Shown: positions 31,775 to 40,592 of the stretch, piece by piece
Numbering within the stretch: the first letter of the stretch is position 1
Layout of the letters: each line of letters starts with the position of its first letter
Assembly: GCA_030658975.1 (NCBI GenBank)
Contig: JAUSBL010000036.1
Span: forward strand, 1-50,974
Direction: 5' to 3'
From: Candidatus Latescibacterota bacterium
Lineage (GTDB): Bacteria > Krumholzibacteriota > Krumholzibacteriia > LZORAL124-64-63
Length of the DNA: 50,974 nt
Notes under the pieces: model-generated
What the model saw: only the letters and a program-made list of their open reading frames with translations
The model's database searches: none
What the model was told of the DNA's origin: nothing
Position numbers and translations under genes: made by a program

Positions 31775-34700
31775 TCACCTGACAAGCGTCAGCTTCAGCA
31801 CCTGCGTCGTTGTACCCGCCCCGGCCCGGCAGAAGTAGACGCCGGCCCCGAGGTTCCGGCCCCGGTCGTCCCTGCCGTCCCACGTGAAGCCGTACCGCTG
31901 TCCGCCCGCCAGCTCGCCGCGGAAGAGGACGGCCGCGCGGCGTCCGCGCAGGTCGTAGATCTCCAGATCGACGGGCACCGCGGCGCCGTCGCCGGGCAGG
32001 ACCAGGTCGATGGTCGTGCGCGGGTTGAACGGGTTGGGATGGCAGCTCAGGCCGTGGCGCGGCGACGGGACAGGACCCTCCCCCGCGCCGGTCACGTCCA
32101 CGCGGGCGTAGGACGTCTGCGTGAAGCCGACCGTGCCGGAGCCGGCGCCCGTTCCGGCGCGGCGCACCTGCAGGTAGCGGTAATTGTTCGGCGCGGGGAT
32201 CTTCAGCGGCGAGTCCGCGGCCTGCCACGGCTCCCACTCGATCAGCGCGAGGTCGTCGAACCAGGCGAGCGCCGTACCGTCGGCCGGCGGCTCCAGGCCG
32301 CAGCGCAGCTCGAAGTAGACCGCGCCGGCGGGCGTGGCCAGATCGCGCCACTGGTACGTCCAGTCGCAGTCGCCGTCGAGGCGCGCGGCCAGATCGGTGC
32401 TCGACAGCGGGCTCTCGGACGAGCGGCTGTCGTAGAAGCGCACCATCGTGCGGGCCTGCCCGGCGTTGTCGGCCTTCAACCAGCCGACGGCCGTGTGGCG
32501 CCGGTCCGCGCGGCAGGGCAGGTGGCGTTCGAGGTCGGTGCCGGTCTGGCCGACGTCGCCGTCGTCGCGGCGCAGGCCGAGGCTGCGCTGCCCGCCGTGG
32601 ACGACATCGGTCGCCAGCCACTCGTCGGACGAGTTGACCTCCCAGAGATCGGCCCCCTCGTCCTCGAAACCCGTGTGCCAGAGCAGCTCGCGGCCCCAGG
32701 CCACCTCCCAGCCGCCCGGCGCGCCGCCGAGGACCTCCTGCACCTGCGACAGGTCGCCCTCGGGCGCGAGCGCCAGCGGCGGCGACACCTCGTAGCCGTC
32801 CTGCGCGACCAGGTCGAACGCCGCCTCGTGCTCGATCACCGTCGAGTCGGCGTCCGCGCGCGACAGCAGGATGCGCGCCTCGCTCTTGCCGGCCAGCGGC
32901 ACCACGAGCGCGTTCATGGGCCGCGAGGCCTCGGCCAGCCAGCCGATGATCTCGCGCCCGAGGTTGCCGGTCGCCGGCCGCGGGATCCAGTCGTCGATGA
33001 AGGCGGGCGTGCAGCGCTGCCCGACGACGCCGTCCTTGTCGATCTCCAGGGTCAGCACCAGCGTCGGCATCGTCTCGATGTAGCTCAGGTCGAAGACGAA
33101 GTTGCCCAGGCTGTGGGCGATCAGCTTCCCCTGGTAGGACTCGAAGCCCTGCAGCACGTGGGGATGGTGGTTGATCATCGCGTCCGCGCCGAGGTCGATG
33201 GCCTGGCGGCGCAGCGCTCGCTCGCCCGGCGTCGGCTCATTCAGGAAGCGGAACTCGGGCGCGCCGGGATCCGTGACGTTGGACTCGACGTCGATGACAT
33301 CGTCCGGTCCGGCCCATCGTCCCAGCGCGCCGGGCGGCGGCGCCAACTGGTACTCGTCGCCGCTGTGGCCCTGGACGATGACGACGTCGGACAGCGCGCC
33401 GGCCGCCGCGATCGATTTCGACAGGTTCTCCGGCAGCAGGTAGGCGAATCCTGGCTTGCTGTAGCCCGCGTCCAGGAAGGGCTGGTAGTTCCACTGCCGG
33501 CCGGTGCGATCGCAGAGGCCCAGGAATCCCAGGCGCACGCCGCGCTCGGTCCAGAACGCCGGCTGCAGGGCGAAGATCTCGTTGCTGCCCGCGCCGCACC
33601 AGGGGATGCCCAGGCTCTCGAGGCCGTCCATGGTGTCGAGCATGCCGATCTCGCCGTAGTCGATGATGTGGTTGTTGCCGATGGTCACGAGGTCGACGCC
33701 GGCGTAGGCCAGGCCCGCGATGTTCTCGGGCCGGCTGCGGAAGACCACGGTTTTGGTGGGGTGCGGCGTGCCGCGGTCGGTGTAGCTGACCTCGAGGTTG
33801 CAGACGTTGACGTCGGCGGCGTCGCCGAAGATCGGGCGCGTCGGCGCGAACAGGGCCTCGACGCCCTGGGTGTCGATGATGCCGCCCGCGGACTCGTAGC
33901 CGCGCCCGGTGAACACGTCGCCCACGAAGTTCACCGTGAGTGGAGCGTCGTCGCCGCCGAGGTGGACGGCCACCTGGCAGGTGTCGCCGCCGCAGAGGCC
34001 GTCGGGGTCGGTCACCGCCACGCTGACGGTGTAGGGATGGTCGGCGTGGACCAGGAACTCGTGCACGACGACCGGTTCGGCGCTGCTCGTGGAGTCGCCG
34101 AAGTCCCAGCGGTAGGCGTGCGTCTCGGAGTCCGGATCGAAGACCGTGGCCTGGAACTGCGCCGACAACCGGTACAGGTCGCCGGCCACCTTTTCTGACG
34201 ACTGCACCGCGTAGAGGATGTCCACCCGCGGCGCCCGCGGCAACTCGTCGGTGACGTCGGCCAGGGAATCGAAGCGGGTGACGCCGACCGTGCCCGCGTC
34301 CGCGTCGTTGACGTAGATCACCCGATCGATGACGGGCAGCTCGCCGAAGGTCTCCCGCCAGTCCTCGCCCACCGGCAGCAGGTAGTCGTGCCAGGCAGCG
34401 AGCGATTGCGAGCCCTGGTAGACGGTCCACCAGTTCGTCGCGGCGGGCAGGTCACGGCCGGCGAAGGTGTAGTACAGTTCGTGGACGCCGTCACCGAAGC
34501 CGATGGCCTGGACCTCGCCCTTGACGTCCGCGGAAACGGCGATACTCAAGACGGTGCTGTCGGCCAGGGCGCGCGGCGCGATCGACTGGACGAGCCACAG
34601 GTTGCCGTGCAGGCGCAGGGCATGATCCGAGCCGCCGTCACCTGGGGCCGACAGCGACCAGGCACCAGGATCCCCGGTTTCGCCTGGATAATCCGCGAGC

Positions 34701-34807
34701 TCGGGCGCAGCGCTGTCGAAGTCCTCGATCACCCCGGCCCTTACCGACGCGGCGGCCAGAACCAGCAGCAGGCAGGCGAACAGACGGAACAGGCGGATCC
34801 GTGGCAT
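31775..34807 (-). CDS. secreted CapA-like metallophosphatase with PKD domain and FlgD-like C-terminus
   Basis: 1010 residues. GGAGTG precedes ATG 34807; signal peptide MPRIRLFRLFACLLLVLAAASVRA. An N-terminal beta region (25-195) is followed by a PKD domain (QATVFDPDSETHAYRWDFGDST ... TVSVAVTDPDGL). A CapA/PGA_cap domain comes next: NFVGDVFTGRGYES, ADVNVCNLEVSYTD, TIGNNHIIDYGEIGMLDTMD, VVIVQGHSGDEYQL, ADAMINHHPHVLQGFE, IAHSLGNFVFDL. Then a carbohydrate-binding-like domain and a FlgD-like Ig module. CapA proteins take part in poly-gamma-glutamate export, usually membrane bound with CapB/CapC, which are absent. The fold is calcineurin-like, so an extracellular phosphodiesterase is possible. Confidence 0.88.
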   Translation of the reverse strand: MPRIRLFRLFACLLLVLAAASVRAGVIEDFDSAAPELADYPGETGDPGAWSLSAPGDGGSDHALRLHGNLWLVQSIAPRALADSTVLSIAVSADVKGEVQAIGFGDGVHELYYTFAGRDLPAATNWWTVYQGSQSLAAWHDYLLPVGEDWRETFGELPVIDRVIYVNDADAGTVGVTRFDSLADVTDELPRAPRVDILYAVQSSEKVAGDLYRLSAQFQATVFDPDSETHAYRWDFGDSTSSAEPVVVHEFLVHADHPYTVSVAVTDPDGLCGGDTCQVAVHLGGDDAPLTVNFVGDVFTGRGYESAGGIIDTQGVEALFAPTRPIFGDAADVNVCNLEVSYTDRGTPHPTKTVVFRSRPENIAGLAYAGVDLVTIGNNHIIDYGEIGMLDTMDGLESLGIPWCGAGSNEIFALQPAFWTERGVRLGFLGLCDRTGRQWNYQPFLDAGYSKPGFAYLLPENLSKSIAAAGALSDVVIVQGHSGDEYQLAPPPGALGRWAGPDDVIDVESNVTDPGAPEFRFLNEPTPGERALRRQAIDLGADAMINHHPHVLQGFESYQGKLIAHSLGNFVFDLSYIETMPTLVLTLEIDKDGVVGQRCTPAFIDDWIPRPATGNLGREIIGWLAEASRPMNALVVPLAGKSEARILLSRADADSTVIEHEAAFDLVAQDGYEVSPPLALAPEGDLSQVQEVLGGAPGGWEVAWGRELLWHTGFEDEGADLWEVNSSDEWLATDVVHGGQRSLGLRRDDGDVGQTGTDLERHLPCRADRRHTAVGWLKADNAGQARTMVRFYDSRSSESPLSSTDLAARLDGDCDWTYQWRDLATPAGAVYFELRCGLEPPADGTALAWFDDLALIEWEPWQAADSPLKIPAPNNYRYLQVRRAGTGAGSGTVGFTQTSYARVDVTGAGEGPVPSPRHGLSCHPNPFNPRTTIDLVLPGDGAAVPVDLEIYDLRGRRAAVLFRGELAGGQRYGFTWDGRDDRGRNLGAGVYFCRAGAGTTTQVLKLTLVR

Positions 34808-34897
34808 CTCGCACTCCAGGATTCGGGCCGGGCGGGGATGTTGAGTCTACCACAACCGGCCCTCCCCTCCCATCCCAAGACACCACGTATCGGGGGG

Positions 34898-34927
34898 TTG
34901 ACGCCCGAGTGCGTCTTGCCCTAGATT
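34898..34927 (+). promoter_or_regulatory. sigma-70-like promoter for the AcpS operon
   Basis: TTGACG (34898-34903), an 18-bp spacer and TAGATT (34922-34927) lie in the gap between the divergent CapA-like gene and the AcpS gene. Confidence 0.5.
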
Positions 34928-34992
34928 CGACCGGTCTGTGAAAACGTTCACATCCCGGGAGTTGCACGATCCGCCTGCCCCAGACAACCGGT

Positions 34993-35418
34993 TTGCGGAT
35001 CCTCGGCGTCGGCGCCGACCTGTGCGACATCCGCCGCCTGGAGCGGGAACTCACTGCGCCGCAGCGGGGCTTCGTGGACGCCGTGTTCACCGGCACGGAG
35101 ATCGCGGTCTGCCGCGCCGACCGCAGTCCGTCGCGCCGCTTCGCCGAGCACTTCGCCGCCAAGGAGGCCGTCCTGAAGGCCCTGGCCTTCGCCGACGGCC
35201 GCGGCACGTTCTGGCGTGAGGTGGAGATCGTGCACGACGGCAACGGGAAGGCGGAAGCCCGCCTGCGGGGACGGCTGGGCATGCTGGCGGAGGACCACGC
35301 CGCCGGCCGCATCCACCTGAGCCTCGCCGCCGCCGGCCACCACGCGCTGGCGGTCGCCATGATCGAGGAGCGCGGAGGCCCGGCGCCGCGACCGGACACC
35401 AACCACACAGGGGACTGA
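34993..35418 (+). CDS. acpS: holo-[acyl-carrier-protein] synthase (4'-phosphopantetheinyl transferase)
   Basis: 141 residues. The conserved beginning I-L-G-V-G-A-D-L-C-D-I-R-R leaves room only for TTG 34993 as start; GTG 34938 is out of frame. Blocks: GVGADLCDIRRLE, VFTGTEIAVCRAD and RRFAEHFAAKEAVLKALAF, which carry the Asp and Glu that bind magnesium and the Lys near CoA. The enzyme moves 4'-phosphopantetheine from CoA to the Ser of an acyl carrier protein. The stop is 2 nt before the acyl-CoA ligase gene, and an ACP gene follows, so this is probably a dedicated modifying enzyme for that ACP. Confidence 0.88.
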   Translation: MRILGVGADLCDIRRLERELTAPQRGFVDAVFTGTEIAVCRADRSPSRRFAEHFAAKEAVLKALAFADGRGTFWREVEIVHDGNGKAEARLRGRLGMLAEDHAAGRIHLSLAAAGHHALAVAMIEERGGPAPRPDTNHTGD

Positions 35419-35420
35419 CG

Positions 35421-37121
35421 ATGGCCACCACGCCCACCTACGAGGACCGCCTGAAGGACTTCTCCTGGTCGCTGGCCGAGCAGGAACTGGGCTACCGCAA
35501 GGGCGACCCGCTGAACATCGGCTGGCACTGCAGCGACCGGCTCTGCCAACAGGGGCTGGCCGACAAGACGGCGCTGGTCTGGGAGGACTTCTCCGGCGCG
35601 ACGAAGACCTACACCTTCGACGACCTGCGCGTGCTGTCGAACACCTTCGCGGCGCACCTGCAGGGCCTCGGCATCCAGCCCGGCGAGCGCGTCTGCCTGT
35701 TCATGGACCGCGTGCCGGAGCTGTACCTCGGGTTCCTGGGCGGGCTGAAGATGGGCGCGGTCGTGCAGCCGCTGTTCTCGGCCTTCGGCGCCGACTCGCT
35801 GTGGACGCGCCTGGACGACGCCGGCACCACGGCCATCGTCACCCAGCGCAAGCACGTGGCCAAGGTGCGCAAGCTCCTGGACAAGTTGCCGCAGCTAAGG
35901 CACGTCATCCTGGTCGACGCCGGCGACGGGCCGCTGCGCGAGCGCGAGTCGGGGCTCGACCTGCACGCTCTGCCGCGCGTCGAGACCTTCGATGCGCACC
36001 CGACGGACCCCGAGACCCCCTCGGTCCTGCACTACACCTCCGGCACCACGGGGCAGCCCAAGGGCGCCCAGCACGTGCACTACTCGCTGATCTCGCAGTA
36101 CCTCACCGCCAAGTGGGTCCTGGACCTGCGCCCGGACGATATCTACTGGTGCAACGCCGATCCCGGTTGGGTGACCGGCACCTCCTACGGCATCATCGGT
36201 CCCTGGGCCAACGGCGTCACCCAGGTGGTGCTGGACTCCGGCTTCAGCGCCGAGAAGTGGTACGACTTCATGGCGCGGCGCGGGGTGACGGTCTGGTACT
36301 CGGCCCCGACGGCCATCCGCCTGCTGATGCGCGAGGGCACCGACCTCGTGCGCAAGTACGACCTCTCCCGCCTGCGCCACCTCTGCAGCGTGGGCGAGCC
36401 GCTCAACGCCGAGGCGGTCGTCTGGTCGCAGGAGGCCTTCGGCAAGCCCTTCCACGACACCTACTGGCAGACCGAGACCGGCTGCATGATGATCACCAAC
36501 TTCCCGGGCATGAAGGTCAAACCGGGCTCGATGGGCAAGCCCTTCCCGGGCATCACGGCCACGGTCCTGGACCCGAACACCAACCTGCCGCACGAGGGCA
36601 CGGGCCTCGTGGGGCTCATCGCGATCCGGCCGGGCTGGCCCTCGCAGATCCGCGGCTACTGGAACAACCAGGCCGGCTACGAGCGCAAATTCGTCAACGG
36701 CTGGTACATCTGCGGCGATCGGGCCAGCATCGACGCCGAAGGCTACTACTGGTTCGTGGGGCGCGACGACGACGTCATCAACACCGGCGGCCACCTGGTC
36801 GGGCCTTTCGAGATCGAGTCCGCCCTGCTCGAGCACCCCGCGGTCGCGGAGTCGGCGGCGGTGGCCAAACCCGACCCCGTGAACATGGAGGTCGTCAAGG
36901 CGTTCGTCACCCTGAAGCCGGGCATCACGCCGGACGACGACCTGGAACTCGAGATCATGAACTTCATCCGCAAGAAGCTGTCGCCTTTGGCCATGCCGCA
37001 GGAGATCGAGTTCACCGAGTCGCTGCCCAAGACCCGCAGCGGCAAGATCGTGCGGCGCATCCTGCGCGCCCGGGAATTCGGCGAGCCGGAAGGCGACCTC
37101 TCGACACTGATGAGCGAATGA
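35421..37121 (+). CDS. AMP-forming acyl-CoA/acetyl-CoA synthetase-like ligase
   Basis: 566 residues. AMP-binding P-loop YTSGTTGQPKGAQHVH (205-220), the WGVTGTSYGIIGPW region, SVGEPLNAEAVVW, TYWQTETGCMMI, YICGDRASIDAEGYYWFVGRDDDVINTGGH and the C-terminal Lys in KTRSGKIVRRILRA are all in place. The pattern is close to acetyl-CoA synthetase (WQTETG, GPWANG), but the immediate neighbours, AcpS and a free ACP, suggest that it may load an acyl group onto the ACP. It adenylates a carboxylate and transfers it to a thiol. It starts 2 nt after acpS. Confidence 0.9.
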   Translation: MATTPTYEDRLKDFSWSLAEQELGYRKGDPLNIGWHCSDRLCQQGLADKTALVWEDFSGATKTYTFDDLRVLSNTFAAHLQGLGIQPGERVCLFMDRVPELYLGFLGGLKMGAVVQPLFSAFGADSLWTRLDDAGTTAIVTQRKHVAKVRKLLDKLPQLRHVILVDAGDGPLRERESGLDLHALPRVETFDAHPTDPETPSVLHYTSGTTGQPKGAQHVHYSLISQYLTAKWVLDLRPDDIYWCNADPGWVTGTSYGIIGPWANGVTQVVLDSGFSAEKWYDFMARRGVTVWYSAPTAIRLLMREGTDLVRKYDLSRLRHLCSVGEPLNAEAVVWSQEAFGKPFHDTYWQTETGCMMITNFPGMKVKPGSMGKPFPGITATVLDPNTNLPHEGTGLVGLIAIRPGWPSQIRGYWNNQAGYERKFVNGWYICGDRASIDAEGYYWFVGRDDDVINTGGHLVGPFEIESALLEHPAVAESAAVAKPDPVNMEVVKAFVTLKPGITPDDDLELEIMNFIRKKLSPLAMPQEIEFTESLPKTRSGKIVRRILRAREFGEPEGDLSTLMSE

Positions 37122-37177
37122 ACCGCGGCCCGGCTTCCCCCGAAGCGGGCCGCACCACACCGACGCGGGAGACGACG

Positions 37178-37429
37178 ATGGACGAGCGCAAGCAGACGAT
37201 CCTGGACTACGTGGTCAGCGAGTACCTGGAGGAGGACGACGACCGCGTGATCGGCGAGGACACCCCGCTGATCACCGGCGGCATCGTCGACTCGTTCTCC
37301 ATGGTGTCGCTGAAGCGGTTCCTGGAGAAGAAGTACGGCATCCAGATCCCCGACGCCGACGCCTCGCCGGAGGCTTTCGACACCGTCAACCGCATCGACG
37401 CCCTGGTCGAGCGCTTCATCAAGAGCTGA
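37178..37429 (+). CDS. acyl carrier protein
   Basis: 83 residues, acidic. The phosphopantetheine site is Ser39 in GGIVDSFSMVSLKRFLE, a variant of the usual DSL. Helices I and III are predicted (RKQTILDYVVSEYL; FDTVNRIDALVERFI). A GGGAGACG ribosome-like site precedes ATG 37178. It lies between the acyl-CoA ligase and the Kbl-like gene. The DSF variant and GGIVDS context are typical of dedicated rather than fatty-acid-synthase ACPs. Confidence 0.88.
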   Translation: MDERKQTILDYVVSEYLEEDDDRVIGEDTPLITGGIVDSFSMVSLKRFLEKKYGIQIPDADASPEAFDTVNRIDALVERFIKS

Positions 37430-37454
37430 CCGCCGGGAACGGAAGGGAGCAGTC

Positions 37455-38702
37455 ATGGCATTCGCGACCGGGACCAGGGAGTCCTACCAGCAGGAACTGA
37501 CGGCCATCCGCGAGGCGGGCCTCTTCAAGGAGGAGCGTTACATCCGCAGCCCGCAGGGCGCCGACATCGAAGTCGAGTTCCCCGCCGGCGCGCCCGGCAA
37601 GAAGGTGATCAACCTCTGCGCCAACAACTACCTGGGCCTGTCCAGCCACCCGGACGTGGTCGAGGCGGCGCGGCGCGGCCTGGATGCGCGCGGCTACGGC
37701 ATGTCCTCGGTGCGCTTCATCTGCGGCACGCAGGACATCCACCGGCAGCTCGAGAACAAGCTGACCGAGTTCCTGGGCACCGAGGACACGCTGCTGTTCC
37801 CGTCCTGCATGGACGCCAACGCGGGCGTGTTCGAGGCCGTGCTGACCGACCAGGACGTGATGATCGCCGACCGCCTGGTGCACGCCTCCATCGTCGACGG
37901 CATGCGCCTCTGCAAGGCGGCCACCGACACCTACAAGCACTCGGACATGAAGCACCTGGAGCAGAAGCTCCAGGAGCACCAGGACAAGCAGCGCCGCCTG
38001 ATCATCACCGACGGCGTGTTCTCGATGGACGGCGACCTCGCCCGCCTGGACGAGATCGTGGCCCTGGCCGAGAAGTACGACGCCATGGTCTTCGTCGACG
38101 AGTCCCACGCCTCGGGCTTCATCGGCAAGACCGGCCGCGGCACCCACGAGCACTGCGGCGTCATGGGCAAGATCGACATCGTCACCACGACGCTGGGCAA
38201 GGCCCTCGGCGGCGCCTCGGGCGGCTGCGTCAGCGGCCGGCGCGAGCTGGTCGAGCTGTGCCGGCAGCGGGCCCGGCCCTACCTGTTCTCCAACACGGTC
38301 GCGCCGGTCATCGTCTCGGGGGCCATCAAGGTGCTGGAGCTGATCTCGGGCACGACCGAGCGCCGCGACAAGCTGGAGTGGAACACGAAGTACTGGCGCG
38401 AGGGCCTGCAGAAGATCGGCCTGGACATCAAGGCCGGCGACAGCCCCATCGTGCCGGTGATGCTCTACAACGCGAAGCTCGCCCAGGACGTGGCGCGCGA
38501 CCTCTACGCCGAGGGCATCTACGTGGTGGGCTTCTTCTTCCCCGTGGTGGCCAAGGGGCAGGCGCGCATCCGCACGCAGCTGTCGGCCGCGCACGACCAG
38601 AGCCACCTCGACCGCGGCCTGGCCGCCTTCGCCAAGGTCGGCGCCAAGTACGGGATCCTGGGCCTGGGCAAGAACGAGATCATCGAGAAGTACGGGACCT
38701 GA
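37455..38702 (+). CDS. kbl: alpha-oxoamine synthase, glycine C-acetyltransferase-like (2-amino-3-ketobutyrate CoA ligase)
   Basis: 415 residues, close to E. coli Kbl over the whole chain: AGLFKEERYIRSPQ, INLCANNYLGLSSHPDVVEAA, GMSSVRFICGTQDIHRQLE, ITDGVFSMDGDLARLDEIV, the PLP Lys249 in TTTLGKALGGASGG, RPYLFSNTVAPVIVSGAIKVLE and VGFFFPVVAKGQARIRTQLSAAH. Kbl joins glycine and acetyl-CoA or cleaves 2-amino-3-ketobutyrate; related enzymes include serine palmitoyltransferase. The operon partners (AcpS, acyl ligase, ACP) are not those of threonine degradation (tdh) and recall serine palmitoyltransferase clusters that use an ACP. GGAAGGGAG precedes ATG. Confidence 0.88.
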   Translation: MAFATGTRESYQQELTAIREAGLFKEERYIRSPQGADIEVEFPAGAPGKKVINLCANNYLGLSSHPDVVEAARRGLDARGYGMSSVRFICGTQDIHRQLENKLTEFLGTEDTLLFPSCMDANAGVFEAVLTDQDVMIADRLVHASIVDGMRLCKAATDTYKHSDMKHLEQKLQEHQDKQRRLIITDGVFSMDGDLARLDEIVALAEKYDAMVFVDESHASGFIGKTGRGTHEHCGVMGKIDIVTTTLGKALGGASGGCVSGRRELVELCRQRARPYLFSNTVAPVIVSGAIKVLELISGTTERRDKLEWNTKYWREGLQKIGLDIKAGDSPIVPVMLYNAKLAQDVARDLYAEGIYVVGFFFPVVAKGQARIRTQLSAAHDQSHLDRGLAAFAKVGAKYGILGLGKNEIIEKYGT

Positions 38703-38724
38703 GCCGACGCCGGAGGGACGAACC

Positions 38725-39030
38725 ATGAACGAGCCGCGCCGCATCGCGATCGAACTGCCCGGGACCGAGGCGTTCCGCGACGACGATCTCGAGGTCCTGC
38801 GCACCACGCTGCAGACCATCGTCACGCTCTCGATGGAGTGCCGCGACGAGCCCTGCGAGTCCTCCCGGCGGATGCACCGCGAAGGCTGGGACGTGCACTG
38901 GGGTCTGACCTGGATCGCGCGGGCCCGGCGCGGCGGCGTCACCGAGGAAGCCACCGGCTCAACACGGAGCGAAGTACTCGTTCGGCTCCAACAACTTACC
39001 AGCCTGCACGAGGTTGACGGCTGCCCTTAA
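38725..39030 (+). CDS. small hypothetical protein in the AcpS operon
   Basis: 101 residues, 22 nt after the Kbl-like gene, with GGAGGGACG before ATG 38725. Sequence includes IELPGTEAFRDDDLEVLRTTLQTIVTLSMECRDEPCE and a domain WDVHWGLTWIARARRGGV. Two Cys lie close together (CRDEPCE). No family, signal peptide or membrane helix is recognised. Being last in the operon, it may be a regulator or accessory subunit. Confidence 0.55.
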   Translation: MNEPRRIAIELPGTEAFRDDDLEVLRTTLQTIVTLSMECRDEPCESSRRMHREGWDVHWGLTWIARARRGGVTEEATGSTRSEVLVRLQQLTSLHEVDGCP

Positions 39031-39092
39031 ATACCGTTTCTTGTGCCTGAAAAGTCCGGCAACCAACCGCACCAACAGGCGTATGGACACGG

Positions 39093-40577
39093 ATGAACAT
39101 CTCGCGCAAGCCGACGGCCCTGCAGGCCGCGTTGATCGTTGTTAATTTATTGCTGGTCACAGGGATAGGGGCGCTGCTGGCGACGCGCGGGCGGAGCGGG
39201 CCGCACCTCGATCACGTCTCCGGCACCCCCCCGCCGAGCATCCTGCTGATCGGCATCGACACCCTGCGACAGGACCACTTGGGCCCGCCGGGACCGGGCG
39301 AACCCACCCGGACCCCCCACCTGGACGCCCTGGCGCGCGACGGCGTCCGCTTCGAGCAATGCCAGTCCACGGCGCCCTGGACGCTGCCCTCGTTCGCTTC
39401 GATCTTCACCGGGCTGCGGCCCTACCGCCACGGCGCCGTCGGCGGCGAGCGCGACTTCCTCTCCGAACGCCACACGACCCTGGCCGAGCACCTCGCGCGC
39501 GCCGGCTACGCCACGATGGGCTTCGCGGGCATCAACTACCTGACCGGCCAGTTCGGCATGGACCAGGGATACGTGTCGCGGCCCCCGCGGGCGACCGACC
39601 TGACGGGACTCGACCAGGCGAGCAGCATCACGCGCCTCAGCGGCGAGTTCTTCGCGCAGCACCGCGGCGAGCCCAGCTTCGTCTTCAGCCACTACTACGA
39701 CCCGCACGCGCCCTACGCGCCGCCGCCGCCCTGGCATCGCAAGTACTACCTGGGCAACGAGTGCCGTCCGGGCGAACCGCTCACCGCGCGGATCCTGGCG
39801 GCGGGCGGCGTCCGCGGCGAGAACGCCAGCCGCGGGATGTACGACTGGCTCGCCGGCGTCACGGACCCGGCGTTCCCGAACGCGCAGTACGCGGCCGAGG
39901 TCAACTACACCGACGACCACGTGGGCCGGCTGATGGCCCGGCTGAAGGAACTCGGGCTGTACGAGGGGATGCTGATCGTGGTGGTCTCCGACCACGGCGA
40001 GCACCTCGGCGAGCACGGCTACTATTACACGCACGCCCTGCCCTACCAGGAAACGCTCCACGTCCCGCTGATCGTCAAACTGCCCGGCAACGCCGGCGCC
40101 GGCCGCGTCGTCGCGACGCCCGTCTCCACCCTGGATCTGCTGCCGACCATGCTGGAGGTCGCCGGGATCGCCGTTCCCGACACCCTGGACGGCGGCTCGC
40201 TCGCCGGCCTGCTGCTGGGCAACGGCAAGGCTCCGCGCCGCGACCTGCTGGCCGAGCAGGGGTCCGACCCCGACCTCTACAGCAAGACGCTCGTCGACTG
40301 GCCGTGGAAGCTCATGCTGTTCCGGGAGGAGGGGCGGGATCGGATCGCGCTCTACGACCTCGCGTCCGATCCGGGCGAGACGAGGGACCTGTCGTCCCGA
40401 CACCCCGACGAGACCGCGCGTCTGACCGACCGGCTGCGCGCGACCTTCGACCCGGACTCGCCCCTGGGCAAAGGGGCGCCGGGCACGCGCGCGAACCTCG
40501 GCCAGACCGACATCAGGCTGCTGGAGTCGCTCGGCTACGTGCACAAGCGGCCGGCGGCCGCCGCCGGGGAAGGCTGA
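39093..40577 (+). CDS. membrane-anchored sulfatase-like hydrolase of the alkaline phosphatase superfamily with Thr nucleophile
   Basis: 494 residues. One N-terminal membrane helix (ALQAALIVVNLLLVTGIGALLA) anchors a periplasmic domain: IGIDTLRQDHLGP (metal Asp56), APWTLPSFASIFTGLRPYRHG, SHYYDPHAPY, VVSDHGEHLGEHG. At the position of the Cys/Ser that becomes formylglycine in sulfatases (C-x-P-S-R) this protein has Thr97-Leu-Pro-Ser, as in the Thr-nucleophile branch of the superfamily (phosphodiesterases, phosphoethanolamine transferases and phosphomutases). So a classical sulfatase is unlikely. The C-terminus carries LYDLASDPGETRDLS, usual for this group. It follows the AcpS operon by 62 nt. Confidence 0.82.
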   Translation: MNISRKPTALQAALIVVNLLLVTGIGALLATRGRSGPHLDHVSGTPPPSILLIGIDTLRQDHLGPPGPGEPTRTPHLDALARDGVRFEQCQSTAPWTLPSFASIFTGLRPYRHGAVGGERDFLSERHTTLAEHLARAGYATMGFAGINYLTGQFGMDQGYVSRPPRATDLTGLDQASSITRLSGEFFAQHRGEPSFVFSHYYDPHAPYAPPPPWHRKYYLGNECRPGEPLTARILAAGGVRGENASRGMYDWLAGVTDPAFPNAQYAAEVNYTDDHVGRLMARLKELGLYEGMLIVVVSDHGEHLGEHGYYYTHALPYQETLHVPLIVKLPGNAGAGRVVATPVSTLDLLPTMLEVAGIAVPDTLDGGSLAGLLLGNGKAPRRDLLAEQGSDPDLYSKTLVDWPWKLMLFREEGRDRIALYDLASDPGETRDLSSRHPDETARLTDRLRATFDPDSPLGKGAPGTRANLGQTDIRLLESLGYVHKRPAAAAGEG

Positions 40578-40592
40578 CCGCGCGCCGACGCC

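Noticed and set aside
34938..35219. ATG/GTG-start frame before acpS
   Set aside because: It runs in another frame and gives an Arg-rich product; the AcpS motif GVGADLCDIRR requires the frame starting with TTG 34993.
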